This document shows, in pieces, positions 1 to 7,295 of a DNA stretch of 64,000 nt. The position numbers and the translations under genes are program-made. Source of the DNA: Chitinophaga qingshengii. GTDB lineage: Bacteria; Bacteroidota; Bacteroidia; Chitinophagales; Chitinophagaceae. The DNA lies in contig NZ_JACVFC010000003.1 of assembly GCF_014529935.1 (NCBI RefSeq), positions 310,001-374,000 on the forward strand, in the 5' to 3' direction. Each line of letters opens with the position of its first letter. Position 1 is the stretch's first letter. Under the pieces are notes generated by a model. That model saw nothing but the letters and a program-made list of their open reading frames with translations. It was not told the origin of the DNA and did not search any database.

Positions 1-1
1 A

Positions 2-289
2 GCGCTAACCCGTAACATCAAAGGCAAAGAGCAACGCATTATTGTAAGCGGCGACGCCGACTTTATGAGTAACATCCGGCAGGGCGGTGGTTTCCTCGGA
101 AGAAACCTGTACGCCTGGATGGTAAACGATGCTTTCCCTATCTATACACCACGGCCTAAACCAGTGGATACCAAACTGACGATCACCGCCACTACGGCGG
201 CCATAGAAAAGATGATGTTTGTTTGGGTACTACCGGCACTGGTACTGCTGGGAGGAACCATATTACTGGTGCGTCGTAAAAGACAATAA
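2..289 (+). CDS. C-terminus of GldG-like ABC transporter auxiliary protein (partial)
   Basis: The frame is open from the left edge, so only the last ~95 residues are visible. The stretch QRIIVSGDADF, then a single transmembrane helix (VWVLPALVLLGGTILLV) and a short basic tail RRKRQ, resemble the C-terminal end of GldG/ABC-2-type auxiliary proteins, which pair with an ABC permease in the inner membrane. The ATG at 65 lies inside the conserved segment and is not the start. The next gene begins 11 bases after the stop, so this is probably the upstream part of the MutS-like/peptidase operon. A role in gliding or export is family inference only. Confidence 0.65.
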   Translation, partial: ALTRNIKGKEQRIIVSGDADFMSNIRQGGGFLGRNLYAWMVNDAFPIYTPRPKPVDTKLTITATTAAIEKMMFVWVLPALVLLGGTILLVRRKRQ

Positions 290-300
290 AACAGGAAACT

Positions 301-1599
301 ATGTTTTTACAAACGGATGAACAAACCATAGATGACCTCCGGATATTCGGTAAACGTGACGTGAGCGGCATCTATGAACTGTATAACCACACGCATACAC
401 GGGGAGGGGAAACCCTGCTGCAGGAGATGTTCCGGAAACCGCTGTCGGATAAAACGGCGATCAACCGGAGAAGCAGTATCATTGCCCATTTCGCGCAACT
501 GAAGATGGCCTTCCCGTTTGAAGCGGCGATGTTCGACATGGCCGAAAAATACCTGAAAAACGGTGACGAACAAACGAAAACCGGTGGCCGGGGAGTAGTG
601 TTGGGAGAGAAGGATATCTATAACGGGGTGACGGCTGTCATCGGACTGATACAACAACTGCATCGTTTCGTGGAAGGTCCGGCTGTAGCGGCGATAGCGG
701 CCTATAGCAGCGAGCGCACCGCGATTGCCCTGTTACTGGCAGAACCGGCACTGGAACCGGCGCTCAACGAACCGATGAAAGGAAAACTTTCCTATGGCGC
801 GGTGACGGCCTTCGATCTGCTGTTCAGAACACGGGAGCGCCAGCGTATTACCAGGTTATTGGAGCATGTATATATGCTGGACGTCTACCTCTCAGTGGCA
901 GCAGTGGCAACGGAAAATAAATTCGTATTCCCTGCCGCACTCGACAAGGGTAGCGCTACGCTGCAACTGGAAGGCGTTTATCATCCGGCTTTAAAAAATC
1001 CGGTGAGCAATAACGTGTCCATGCGACCTGACAGCAACGTTATCTTCCTGACAGGCGCCAACATGGCGGGTAAATCCACTTTCCTGCGTGCCCTCAGCAC
1101 GGCGTTGTATGTGGCGCACATGGGCTTTCCCGTGGCTGCCCGGGCCATGTCCTTTTCAGTGCTGGACGGTATTTACACCACCATCAACCTGCCGGATAAC
1201 CTGGGTATCGGCGCCAGCCACTTTTACGCGGAAGTACTGCGGGTGAAAAAAGTAGCCACCGCGCTGGGCAGTGGCCAGTCCCTGCTGGTGATATTCGACG
1301 AACTTTTCAGAGGTACCAACGTAAAGGATGCCCATGAAGCTACCGTGGCTGTTACCCGTGCTTTCGCCCGGCGCAGCAACAGCCTGTTCGTGATCTCTTC
1401 CCATATCGTGGAAGCGGGCGATGACCTGAAAGAAGCCGGCAGCGTGGCATTTAACTACCTGCCTACCCGCATGAACGGACACCAGCCCGAGTATACGTAT
1501 ACGTTAGAACAGGGTATTACGGACGACCGTCACGGGATGATCATCATCCGCAATGAAGGAATACTGGATATTCTCCAAAACGGTCGCAAGACAAAATAA
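301..1599 (+). CDS. MutS-like ATPase without mismatch-recognition domain (paralogue 1)
   Basis: A 432-residue protein with a helical lever/clamp-like N-terminal half (about residues 1-230) and a MutS domain V ATPase. Walker A is GANMAGKST at 252-260, the Walker B acidic pair is D333-E334 in IFDELFRGTN, and the SSH switch histidine is H368. Canonical MutS is about 850-900 residues; the N-terminal mismatch-binding and connector domains are absent, so mismatch recognition is unlikely. Members of this family are annotated as MutS-related proteins in Bacteroidota with unknown role. It starts 11 bases after the GldG-like gene and is followed 11 bases later by a clear paralogue, suggesting a co-expressed pair that may form a heterodimer (inference). 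Confidence 0.85.
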   Translation: MFLQTDEQTIDDLRIFGKRDVSGIYELYNHTHTRGGETLLQEMFRKPLSDKTAINRRSSIIAHFAQLKMAFPFEAAMFDMAEKYLKNGDEQTKTGGRGVVLGEKDIYNGVTAVIGLIQQLHRFVEGPAVAAIAAYSSERTAIALLLAEPALEPALNEPMKGKLSYGAVTAFDLLFRTRERQRITRLLEHVYMLDVYLSVAAVATENKFVFPAALDKGSATLQLEGVYHPALKNPVSNNVSMRPDSNVIFLTGANMAGKSTFLRALSTALYVAHMGFPVAARAMSFSVLDGIYTTINLPDNLGIGASHFYAEVLRVKKVATALGSGQSLLVIFDELFRGTNVKDAHEATVAVTRAFARRSNSLFVISSHIVEAGDDLKEAGSVAFNYLPTRMNGHQPEYTYTLEQGITDDRHGMIIIRNEGILDILQNGRKTK

Positions 1600-1610
1600 A
1601 AACTACTGTT

Positions 1611-2936
1611 ATGAACTTTAGTATAGACAGGCAAACGATGGATGAGCTGAACCTGCTGGGTAAATTCCGGCAAGGATCAGTATACCACCTGTTCAACCAG
1701 GTGAAGACAAGGGGAGGAGAACGTTTGCTGGACACCATGTTTCAAACGCCGCTGGAAGAGGTGGATGCCATCAATCAACGGAGCAGTATTTTCCGTTTTT
1801 TCCAGGACGCTCGGCTGGTGTTTCCATTCGACGTACAGCAGCTGGCACAGATGCGTGAATACCTGGATACCGGCTCGGGCAAAAACGTACTGTTCTCTAT
1901 GGCAGATACGTTATGGAAAAAAGGCCTTTCTACCATTGCCCGTGATGAACGTTACCGCAAAAATGTGCAGGGGCTGCAAGCCACCATCGTCACCGTGAAA
2001 AAAAGCCATGCTTTCGTAGCGTCAATGGCATCCCTGTCAGGTCCCTACGATCACCGTATTGCGGCCATGAAACAACTGCTGGGTACCCGGGAGATGGAAC
2101 AGCTGGCAGACATGGACATCTATCAGGCGCTGCCGGTGAAAACACTGGCTACCTACGATCATCTGCTCAAAAATAAACTCCGGCAGGCGATTGACGACCT
2201 GCTGGCTTTCATCGATGAACTGGATGTATACATTGCCGTGAGCGATGTTGCGCGGGCCAGAGGTTTCCATTACGCGGAAGCGCTCGCGCCGGCAGAAAAC
2301 AGGTTGTCGGCCACAGGGTTGCATCATCCCTGTATCAACAACGCCGTCGGTAATGACATCGACATGAAACAAGGAAGTAATGTGCTGTTTCTCACCGGCG
2401 CCAATATGGCGGGTAAATCCACGCTGATGAAATCGGTGGGCATTGCACTGTACCTGGCGCATATGGGATTTCCGGTGGCGGCAAAACGTTTGGTCTTTTC
2501 CGTTAGAGAAGGATTGTATTCTTCCATCAACGTGTCCGACAATATCAGCCTGGGCTACAGCCATTTCTACGCGGAAGTGGTGCGGGTAAAACAGGCGGCG
2601 GAGGCGACGGCCAGCGGTAAACGGCTGTTGCTGATGTTTGATGAACTGTTTAAAGGTACCAACGTAAAAGACGCTTACGACGGAACCCTGGCGGTGACGG
2701 CCGCCTTCGCGGAATATACCGGTTGCCTGTTCATCGTTTCTACCCATATCATTGAAGTAGGGGAAGCATTAAAGGAGCAACCCAATATACAATTCCGTTA
2801 CCTGCCGACGGTGATGGAGGGTAGCCGTCCCCGTTATACCTACCGGCTGGAAGAAGGTATTACTGAAGACCGCCAGGGTATGATGATCATCCGGAATGAA
2901 GGTATCCTGGAGCTGATTAATAGCAATAACCCGTAA
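1611..2936 (+). CDS. MutS-like ATPase without mismatch-recognition domain (paralogue 2)
   Basis: A 441-residue paralogue of the preceding gene, alignable along its whole length (shared LLGK..., TRGGE.LL, AINQRSSI and NMAGKST blocks). Walker A is GANMAGKST at 263-271, Walker B is LMFDELFKGTN with D344-E345, and the STH switch follows. As in the neighbour, the mismatch-binding domain is missing. Both copies keep a complete set of ATPase motifs, so neither looks degenerate. Position between paralogue 1 and the S41 peptidase, with gaps of 11-12 bases, indicates one transcript. Confidence 0.85.
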   Translation: MNFSIDRQTMDELNLLGKFRQGSVYHLFNQVKTRGGERLLDTMFQTPLEEVDAINQRSSIFRFFQDARLVFPFDVQQLAQMREYLDTGSGKNVLFSMADTLWKKGLSTIARDERYRKNVQGLQATIVTVKKSHAFVASMASLSGPYDHRIAAMKQLLGTREMEQLADMDIYQALPVKTLATYDHLLKNKLRQAIDDLLAFIDELDVYIAVSDVARARGFHYAEALAPAENRLSATGLHHPCINNAVGNDIDMKQGSNVLFLTGANMAGKSTLMKSVGIALYLAHMGFPVAAKRLVFSVREGLYSSINVSDNISLGYSHFYAEVVRVKQAAEATASGKRLLLMFDELFKGTNVKDAYDGTLAVTAAFAEYTGCLFIVSTHIIEVGEALKEQPNIQFRYLPTVMEGSRPRYTYRLEEGITEDRQGMMIIRNEGILELINSNNP

Positions 2937-2948
2937 AAACAAAAACAT

Positions 2949-4433
2949 ATGAATAAACTGTTGACATTTGGCGCCGGCGCCATACTGGGACTGTCATGCC
3001 TGCAGGCGCCAGCCCAGGAAAAGAAACTGGCCAACCTGACGAAAGAGGATTTTATCGCTGACTTCAGGCTCGCGGTTGATATTCTGAAAAAACAACATCC
3101 CAATCCCTATAAGTTTACCGATTCGGTTACATTCGCCCGCCGGGTGGATTCCCTGATGGACCGCATGGCCAAAGAGCCGGATATGCTCACCGGTCTGCAG
3201 TATTCGCCTATCTACCTGGTGCGGGATGTACATACCAGTCTGCGGCTCTCCAACGACAATTCCCGGGAACTATATAGCACGCTGCGTTTCTTTCCTTACC
3301 CGGTAATCATTGAAAGGGGACGTATATTCGTTAATATCAAAGGCGCTACCATTCCTTACGGAGCCGAAATTATCAGCATCAACAATAAACCGGCAAAAGA
3401 AATATTGCAGTCACTCTCTTCTTCCGCCTATAGTGATGGCTTTATTACTACCGGTATGGACAGGCTGTATCCTGATTTCCAGGTGACTTTCAGCCTGTTG
3501 TCGCCACATCAGGCTACCTATCCGGTGAACTGGATAGCGCCCGGTAGTAAAGAAACACGTAAAACGGTGCTCCCGGCTTCCGGTCCTACAGCCGCTTTCC
3601 ATGCCGGCCGGCAATCAGTGTTCCCGTTTAACCTCCTGCAACGGGCTTACTACATCTACAATGACTATGACGACAGTACGAAAACCGGTCGCCTCACCGT
3701 CAATACATTTGCCATCAACGAACAGGAGGCCTACAAAGAGTTCAGCGAGTTTTTCCGGGAAGTAAAAAAACGTAACTACCAGCAGGTGATCATCGATGTA
3801 CGCAGCAATGGCGGCGGTAATCCGGCTATCTCTGCACTCTTGTATTCGTTTATGGCGGCAGCGCCCTTCCGGAATGTATATAACTACCGCACCCGTAATA
3901 TGGAGGTGGCCTATCCTGAGTATGCCGTAGCGGAAAACGGCAGACGCCTTTCCGATGAAGACATACAGGGACAGAAAAACTTCTTTTATCAACGTTTTGA
4001 TAAAGACAGCGCCTCCGGTTTCTACGTCGGCAATGCCCGCCTGAAAGACGGACTGCTGGAGAATTTTCCGCCGGATAAAGATGCCTTCCACGGAAAAGTA
4101 TATGTGCTCACCGGTGGAGGTACCGTATCGGCAGCCACCTATTTTGCATCGCTGGTGCAGAAAAATAAAAGAGGAATCGTGATCGGTAAGGAAACGGGCA
4201 GCGGCGAAGCCGCTACCACCGCCGCCTGGTTTATGAGGTACCTGTTACCGCGTACGAAATGTGTGCTCACCGTACCCCTGTCGGAGCTTTATTTCTTTAA
4301 TGCCACTACCGATAATGGCCGCGGTATTATGCCGGATAAAGAAGTGCCGATGGATAAATTTATCGGGTATGTACAGGCCGATAAAGATCCGGAAGTTGCT
4401 TATACGATGGAGTTGATTAATGGAACGAAATAG
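2949..4433 (+). CDS. Exported S41-family (TSPc) peptidase
   Basis: The 494-residue product starts with a signal peptide ending near LQAPAQ (residue ~23). The tail-specific-protease core has IDVRSNGGGN at ~280-290 and the nucleophile block LTGGGTVSAATYFA with S394. The next block reads IGKETGSGEAAT; the lysine of classical CtpA-type TFGKG motifs is not there, and the pattern is closer to the IGxETGGG form seen in other TSPc proteins, so the catalytic base is uncertain. No clear PDZ domain is seen. It probably acts in the periplasm or outer envelope on unknown substrates. Last gene of the operon, followed at once by a terminator. Confidence 0.82.
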   Translation: MNKLLTFGAGAILGLSCLQAPAQEKKLANLTKEDFIADFRLAVDILKKQHPNPYKFTDSVTFARRVDSLMDRMAKEPDMLTGLQYSPIYLVRDVHTSLRLSNDNSRELYSTLRFFPYPVIIERGRIFVNIKGATIPYGAEIISINNKPAKEILQSLSSSAYSDGFITTGMDRLYPDFQVTFSLLSPHQATYPVNWIAPGSKETRKTVLPASGPTAAFHAGRQSVFPFNLLQRAYYIYNDYDDSTKTGRLTVNTFAINEQEAYKEFSEFFREVKKRNYQQVIIDVRSNGGGNPAISALLYSFMAAAPFRNVYNYRTRNMEVAYPEYAVAENGRRLSDEDIQGQKNFFYQRFDKDSASGFYVGNARLKDGLLENFPPDKDAFHGKVYVLTGGGTVSAATYFASLVQKNKRGIVIGKETGSGEAATTAAWFMRYLLPRTKCVLTVPLSELYFFNATTDNGRGIMPDKEVPMDKFIGYVQADKDPEVAYTMELINGTK

Positions 4434-4440
4434 TCTAAAA

Positions 4441-4472
4441 AGCTGGTGTTTTTTCGACACCAGCTTTTTTTT
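4441..4472 (+). terminator. Rho-independent terminator after the S41 peptidase
   Basis: A perfect 9-bp stem AGCTGGTGT (4441-4449) / ACACCAGCT (4457-4465) with a 7-base loop is followed by a run of eight T. It lies 8 bases after the stop codon of the peptidase and closes the GldG-like/MutS/MutS/S41 operon. Confidence 0.93.
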
Positions 4473-4729
4473 CTGAAAATAAAAACGTTTCTTTGCAATG
4501 AAAATAAGGTTCCCGACAAAGAGAACTTTTTGAATAAGATCTGTAGTATAATTGACCCGAAGTACCTATACCATTGCCCCGGTTAAATTCTTCCCCTATT
4601 GTAATGCTGCCCTGATTCCTGATCATCAAGTTTTTTAGTCATAACCGTATCGTTGGATGCTGTTGTTGATTGCTCCGATGTGGGCGATCCGGTCAACCTA
4701 TACCCCAAAATGCACTTAATTTTTATGCT
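4473..4729. other. Non-coding stretch between operon end and S24-like gene
   Basis: After the terminator this ~255-base stretch holds no convincing gene. It is AT-rich in the first half. The last bases before the ATG at 4730 contain TTAATTTTTATG, which could be a poor promoter element; nothing better is seen. A minus-strand 64-codon frame through the stretch was judged spurious. Confidence 0.6.
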
Positions 4730-5053
4730 ATGAATAAATATGAAAGACTCAAAAAAGAACTGGAAACAGTTGGAACAGGAAAAATGAAGGCCTTTGGTAC
4801 TTCTATGTTGCCCATCCTGAAAAGTGGTACGCTATTGACGTTTCGGCGGGAGCAGGAATACGCCGTAGGCGATATTGTGTTTTGTAAAGTAAGGGGCCGT
4901 TACATTGATGCCCATAAGATTACTAAAAGAGATGCCGGCAAAGGGTACCTGATTGCCAACAACCATGGATTTGAAAACGGGTGGACCAAAGTGATCTATG
5001 GTAAAGTGATCCTGGGAGAATACGGTGACAAGGTCATCTATCAGAAAGCCTGA
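4730..5053 (+). CDS. Small S24/S26-like serine peptidase-fold protein
   Basis: A 107-residue protein carrying the signature of the LexA/signal-peptidase superfamily: GTSMLPIL with the putative nucleophile S25, then GTLLTF and VGDIVFCKV, then AHKITKR with K63 as the candidate general base, and IANNH in the last strand. There is no DNA-binding helix-turn-helix and no transmembrane anchor, so it is neither a typical LexA/CI repressor nor a leader peptidase. The ATG at 4730 is preferred over an upstream TTG frame, which has non-protein-like sequence. Its end overlaps by 20 bases the convergent hydrolase gene. Function unknown; a self-processing or processing role is only a guess. Confidence 0.7.
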   Translation: MNKYERLKKELETVGTGKMKAFGTSMLPILKSGTLLTFRREQEYAVGDIVFCKVRGRYIDAHKITKRDAGKGYLIANNHGFENGWTKVIYGKVILGEYGDKVIYQKA

Positions 5054-5909
5054 CCGGCTCCCATTCAAACCCTGTTGTTCCCCGTTTGATTTTTCCCAAG
5101 CCCGGCCATGGCAAATGATAGGTCATGGTCATCCTCCCGCTCTCCGCCATTTCTTGTAGGATATCTTCCCGTATCCTGGCAGCCTGCTTAAAGTTTAAGT
5201 CATAAAACATACCCCATTCCGGATGTTGCAGCAGTATGGTAGCGTGCAACAGGTCACCGGTATGTAACAAGGTATCTTCACCCGAAAAAATCTCCACCAT
5301 GCTATGCCCGGCAGTATGTCCCGGTGCGGGTATCAGCCGGATACAATCGAATAGTGTTGCCCGTGGGGGGACCAGTTTCAGCTGGGGCTGGATGCTGGTC
5401 AATATTTCCCGGATGCGGCTGGTCAGTGTCTCCTGTATCCCGGGAGCGGCATCCAGCGGGCTGGCGGTAAAATCAGGTGTATGAGCCATCCAGCTGTCAT
5501 ATTCTAATTGACTCAGGTGGATACGGGCATACGGAAATATAGGGGAACAGTCTGGATGCAAAAGGCCGCCTATATGGTCAGTATGTGCGTGTGTCAGTAT
5601 AATATCGGTGATGGCTGTCGGAGAAATGCCTGCGGCGGAAAGTTTCCGGGGAAGTTGCCCACTGGTAACGTCTTCCGGCCCAAGGCCGCTGTCAATCAGT
5701 ATCAGCCGGTTTTGTGCGCGAACCAGCAGTATGTTGAGGTCTAGCTGCAACTCCGCTGTAGATTGATCTTGTGCGCTGAGTGCCTGTTGAATAAAGTGCG
5801 GTCGTTCATAAGGCCCGATCATGGGATGGGCCGGCGCCAGCAGCTGGTAGCCGTCGCTGAAAATCATCAGCTCGAGGTTCCCCAGTTGAAAAGAAAAAGG
5901 CGTTTGCAT
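5034..5909 (-). CDS. Metallo-beta-lactamase-fold hydrolase
   Basis: A 291-residue MBL-superfamily enzyme. The zinc site is visible: THAHTDHIGG (HxHxDH, ~110-115), GHTAGHS (~200), the bridging aspartate in LLHTGDLLHA, and the late histidine in TYHLPWPGLG. There is no signal peptide, so it is cytoplasmic; substrates in this family range from lactones to thioesters and cannot be told here. The ATG at 5909 is preferred to an upstream in-frame TTG at 5930 because a TAnnTTTG element overlaps that TTG. It is divergent from a LysR gene that probably controls it, and its stop overlaps the S24-like gene tail to tail. Confidence 0.87.
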   Translation of the reverse strand: MQTPFSFQLGNLELMIFSDGYQLLAPAHPMIGPYERPHFIQQALSAQDQSTAELQLDLNILLVRAQNRLILIDSGLGPEDVTSGQLPRKLSAAGISPTAITDIILTHAHTDHIGGLLHPDCSPIFPYARIHLSQLEYDSWMAHTPDFTASPLDAAPGIQETLTSRIREILTSIQPQLKLVPPRATLFDCIRLIPAPGHTAGHSMVEIFSGEDTLLHTGDLLHATILLQHPEWGMFYDLNFKQAARIREDILQEMAESGRMTMTYHLPWPGLGKIKRGTTGFEWEPVRLSDR

Positions 5910-5927
5910 ATGTTTTATATTTGACCG

Positions 5928-5935
5928 CAAACCTA
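5928..5935 (-). promoter_or_regulatory. -7 element (TAGGTTTG) of the MBL hydrolase gene
   Basis: On the minus strand TAGGTTTG matches the Bacteroidota consensus TAnnTTTG exactly and lies about 20 bases before the ATG at 5909. No good -33 TTG is seen, consistent with activator dependence. Confidence 0.5.
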
Positions 5936-5945
5936 TGGCAATTTC

Positions 5946-5957
5946 ATACTTTTGTAT
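5946..5957. promoter_or_regulatory. ATAC-TTTT-GTAT palindrome, candidate LysR site
   Basis: A short inverted repeat in the 88-bp divergent region, about 10 bases upstream of the hydrolase -7 element on the minus strand. It shares ATACTTT and the terminal GTAT with the larger palindrome at 5977-5999, suggesting two binding sites for the same regulator. Confidence 0.45.
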
Positions 5958-5976
5958 AGTTGAAATATCTCAATAT

Positions 5977-5999
5977 ATACTTTAATAAAACTAAAGTAT
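5977..5999. promoter_or_regulatory. ATACTTTA-N7-TAAAGTAT palindrome, candidate LysR operator
   Basis: A perfect 8-bp inverted repeat with a 7-base spacer whose right arm overlaps the ATG of the LysR gene (5998). The placement suits autorepression with activation of the divergent hydrolase, the common LysR arrangement. Binding is inferred. Confidence 0.5.
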
Positions 6000-6891
6000 G
6001 AATACGGATGTATTGGATCTGGACCTGCTACGTACCTTCGTATTGGCGGTAGATCTGGGAAGTTTTGCCCGTGCGGCGGAACAGGTGGCACGCTCACAGT
6101 CGGCTGTCAGCCTGCAAATGCAGCGATTGGAAGAATTAACAGGGCATCAGCTGTTTGTAAAACAGGGACGTAGCTGGGAGTTAACCGGCAGCGGCGAGCT
6201 GCTGATGGGTTATGCCCGGCAACTGTTACGCCTCAACGATGAAGCCGTAGCGGCGCTGTCCACCCGGCAACTGGCTGGTATGGTTCGTCTCGGAATGCTG
6301 ACCGACTTCTCCGAAGGGGGGCTAACACAGGTGCTGGCCCGTTTTGCCGAACAACATCCGCGCGTGCAAATGGAGGTAACCATCGATAAACAGGTGGTGC
6401 TGCAACAGAAACTAAAGGCGGGTCAACTGGATCTTATCGTTTGTTTTGGCACGACGTTGCCCGAAGGCGCCCTCCTGATCGGCAAGGTGCCGTTGCGCTG
6501 GATTGGCAACAATAACAAAGCGATTGCGCAGCAATCACCATTGCCGCTGCTGTTATTTGAACCGCCCTGTTTATTCCGGGCAGCAGGACTGGCAGCACTG
6601 GAAAAGTCGGGGAAAGCATGGAAACCGGTATTGACAGCCAGCAATGTGGCTGGTATGTGGGCTGCCGCCAAAGCCGGTTTGGGTATCACCATACGCACGC
6701 CCATCGGACTGCCGGCAGATTGCAAACTACTTCCGGTCTCCGGAACATTGCCGGCGTTGCCGCAGATTACGGTCTACCTGCTGATTGCACCACGAAAAAA
6801 AACATCAGCCGCCATACTCCGGATGATAGAGATCGTTCAGGAAACACTGAGCGCTGAACTGAAAAATATTCATCCCCCTAAAAAGAAATAG
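5998..6891 (+). CDS. LysR-family transcriptional regulator
   Basis: A 297-residue LysR protein. The N-terminal winged helix-turn-helix is typical (LLRTFVLAVDLGSFARAAE, then the recognition helix SQSAVSLQMQRLEE), followed by a linker helix and a periplasmic-binding-protein-like effector domain from ~90 onward. Divergent from the MBL hydrolase, with palindromes between them, one across its own start codon. The hydrolase is the likely target and its substrate or product the likely inducer (inference). A short unknown gene follows after 3 bases and is probably co-transcribed. Confidence 0.9.
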   Translation: MNTDVLDLDLLRTFVLAVDLGSFARAAEQVARSQSAVSLQMQRLEELTGHQLFVKQGRSWELTGSGELLMGYARQLLRLNDEAVAALSTRQLAGMVRLGMLTDFSEGGLTQVLARFAEQHPRVQMEVTIDKQVVLQQKLKAGQLDLIVCFGTTLPEGALLIGKVPLRWIGNNNKAIAQQSPLPLLLFEPPCLFRAAGLAALEKSGKAWKPVLTASNVAGMWAAAKAGLGITIRTPIGLPADCKLLPVSGTLPALPQITVYLLIAPRKKTSAAILRMIEIVQETLSAELKNIHPPKKK

Positions 6892-6894
6892 TAT

Positions 6895-7194
6895 ATGGAC
6901 ACATCCTGGTTACAGGAACTAAAATCCGCTGCCGGTGTGCACCGGTTTATTGTAAACGACAACCGGTACGGTATCCTGATTGTTGCCCGAGGCGAGTTAT
7001 TGTTCTTTCAGGAAAATGACAGGGCACTGTTTTGTGAGATCTCCGCCCGGGAATCGCTCATCGAGCCTGGTTCCATTAAAAGATGGGACGATAAATCTCC
7101 TATATCAGCGGAGGAAAAAACAAGGCTGCTGCCATTGATACAGGAGTTGTATCAACGCGCATACAAAGATGAATTGCGCATTTGGAAGGAGTGA
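6895..7194 (+). CDS. Hypothetical 99-residue protein
   Basis: Starts 3 bases after the LysR stop, so translational coupling is likely. The protein is soluble, has a compact predicted beta-rich centre (RFIVNDNRYGILIVARGELLFF) and a C-terminal charged helix, with no signal peptide or transmembrane helix. I do not recognise a family. Confidence 0.65.
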   Translation: MDTSWLQELKSAAGVHRFIVNDNRYGILIVARGELLFFQENDRALFCEISARESLIEPGSIKRWDDKSPISAEEKTRLLPLIQELYQRAYKDELRIWKE

Positions 7195-7251
7195 ATTTTG
7201 TTAATCATTTGCTTTTTATGAATTCGTGAGAAGGTATATTCATACAATAGA

Positions 7252-7259
7252 TAGCTTTG
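7252..7259 (+). promoter_or_regulatory. -7 element (TAGCTTTG) before the papain-like gene
   Basis: An exact TAnnTTTG match about 37 bases before the ATG at 7296. It overlaps an in-frame TTG at 7257, which argues that the TTG is not the start. No good -33 TTG is visible. Confidence 0.5.
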
Positions 7260-7295
7260 ATAATAATTGTTTGTTCATCCCAAATCTATTGTTCT

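Noticed and set aside
2037..2747. Long antisense frame inside MutS-like gene 2
   Set aside because: Shadow of the real coding strand; composition and lack of domains mark it as non-coding, as for other long antisense frames (e.g. 23706-24641, 42435-43418, 44511-45407).
4435..4629. Minus-strand 64-codon frame in the gap after the S41 gene
   Set aside because: It runs through the terminator hairpin (poly-A reading as lysines), has no recognisable domain and no start signal.
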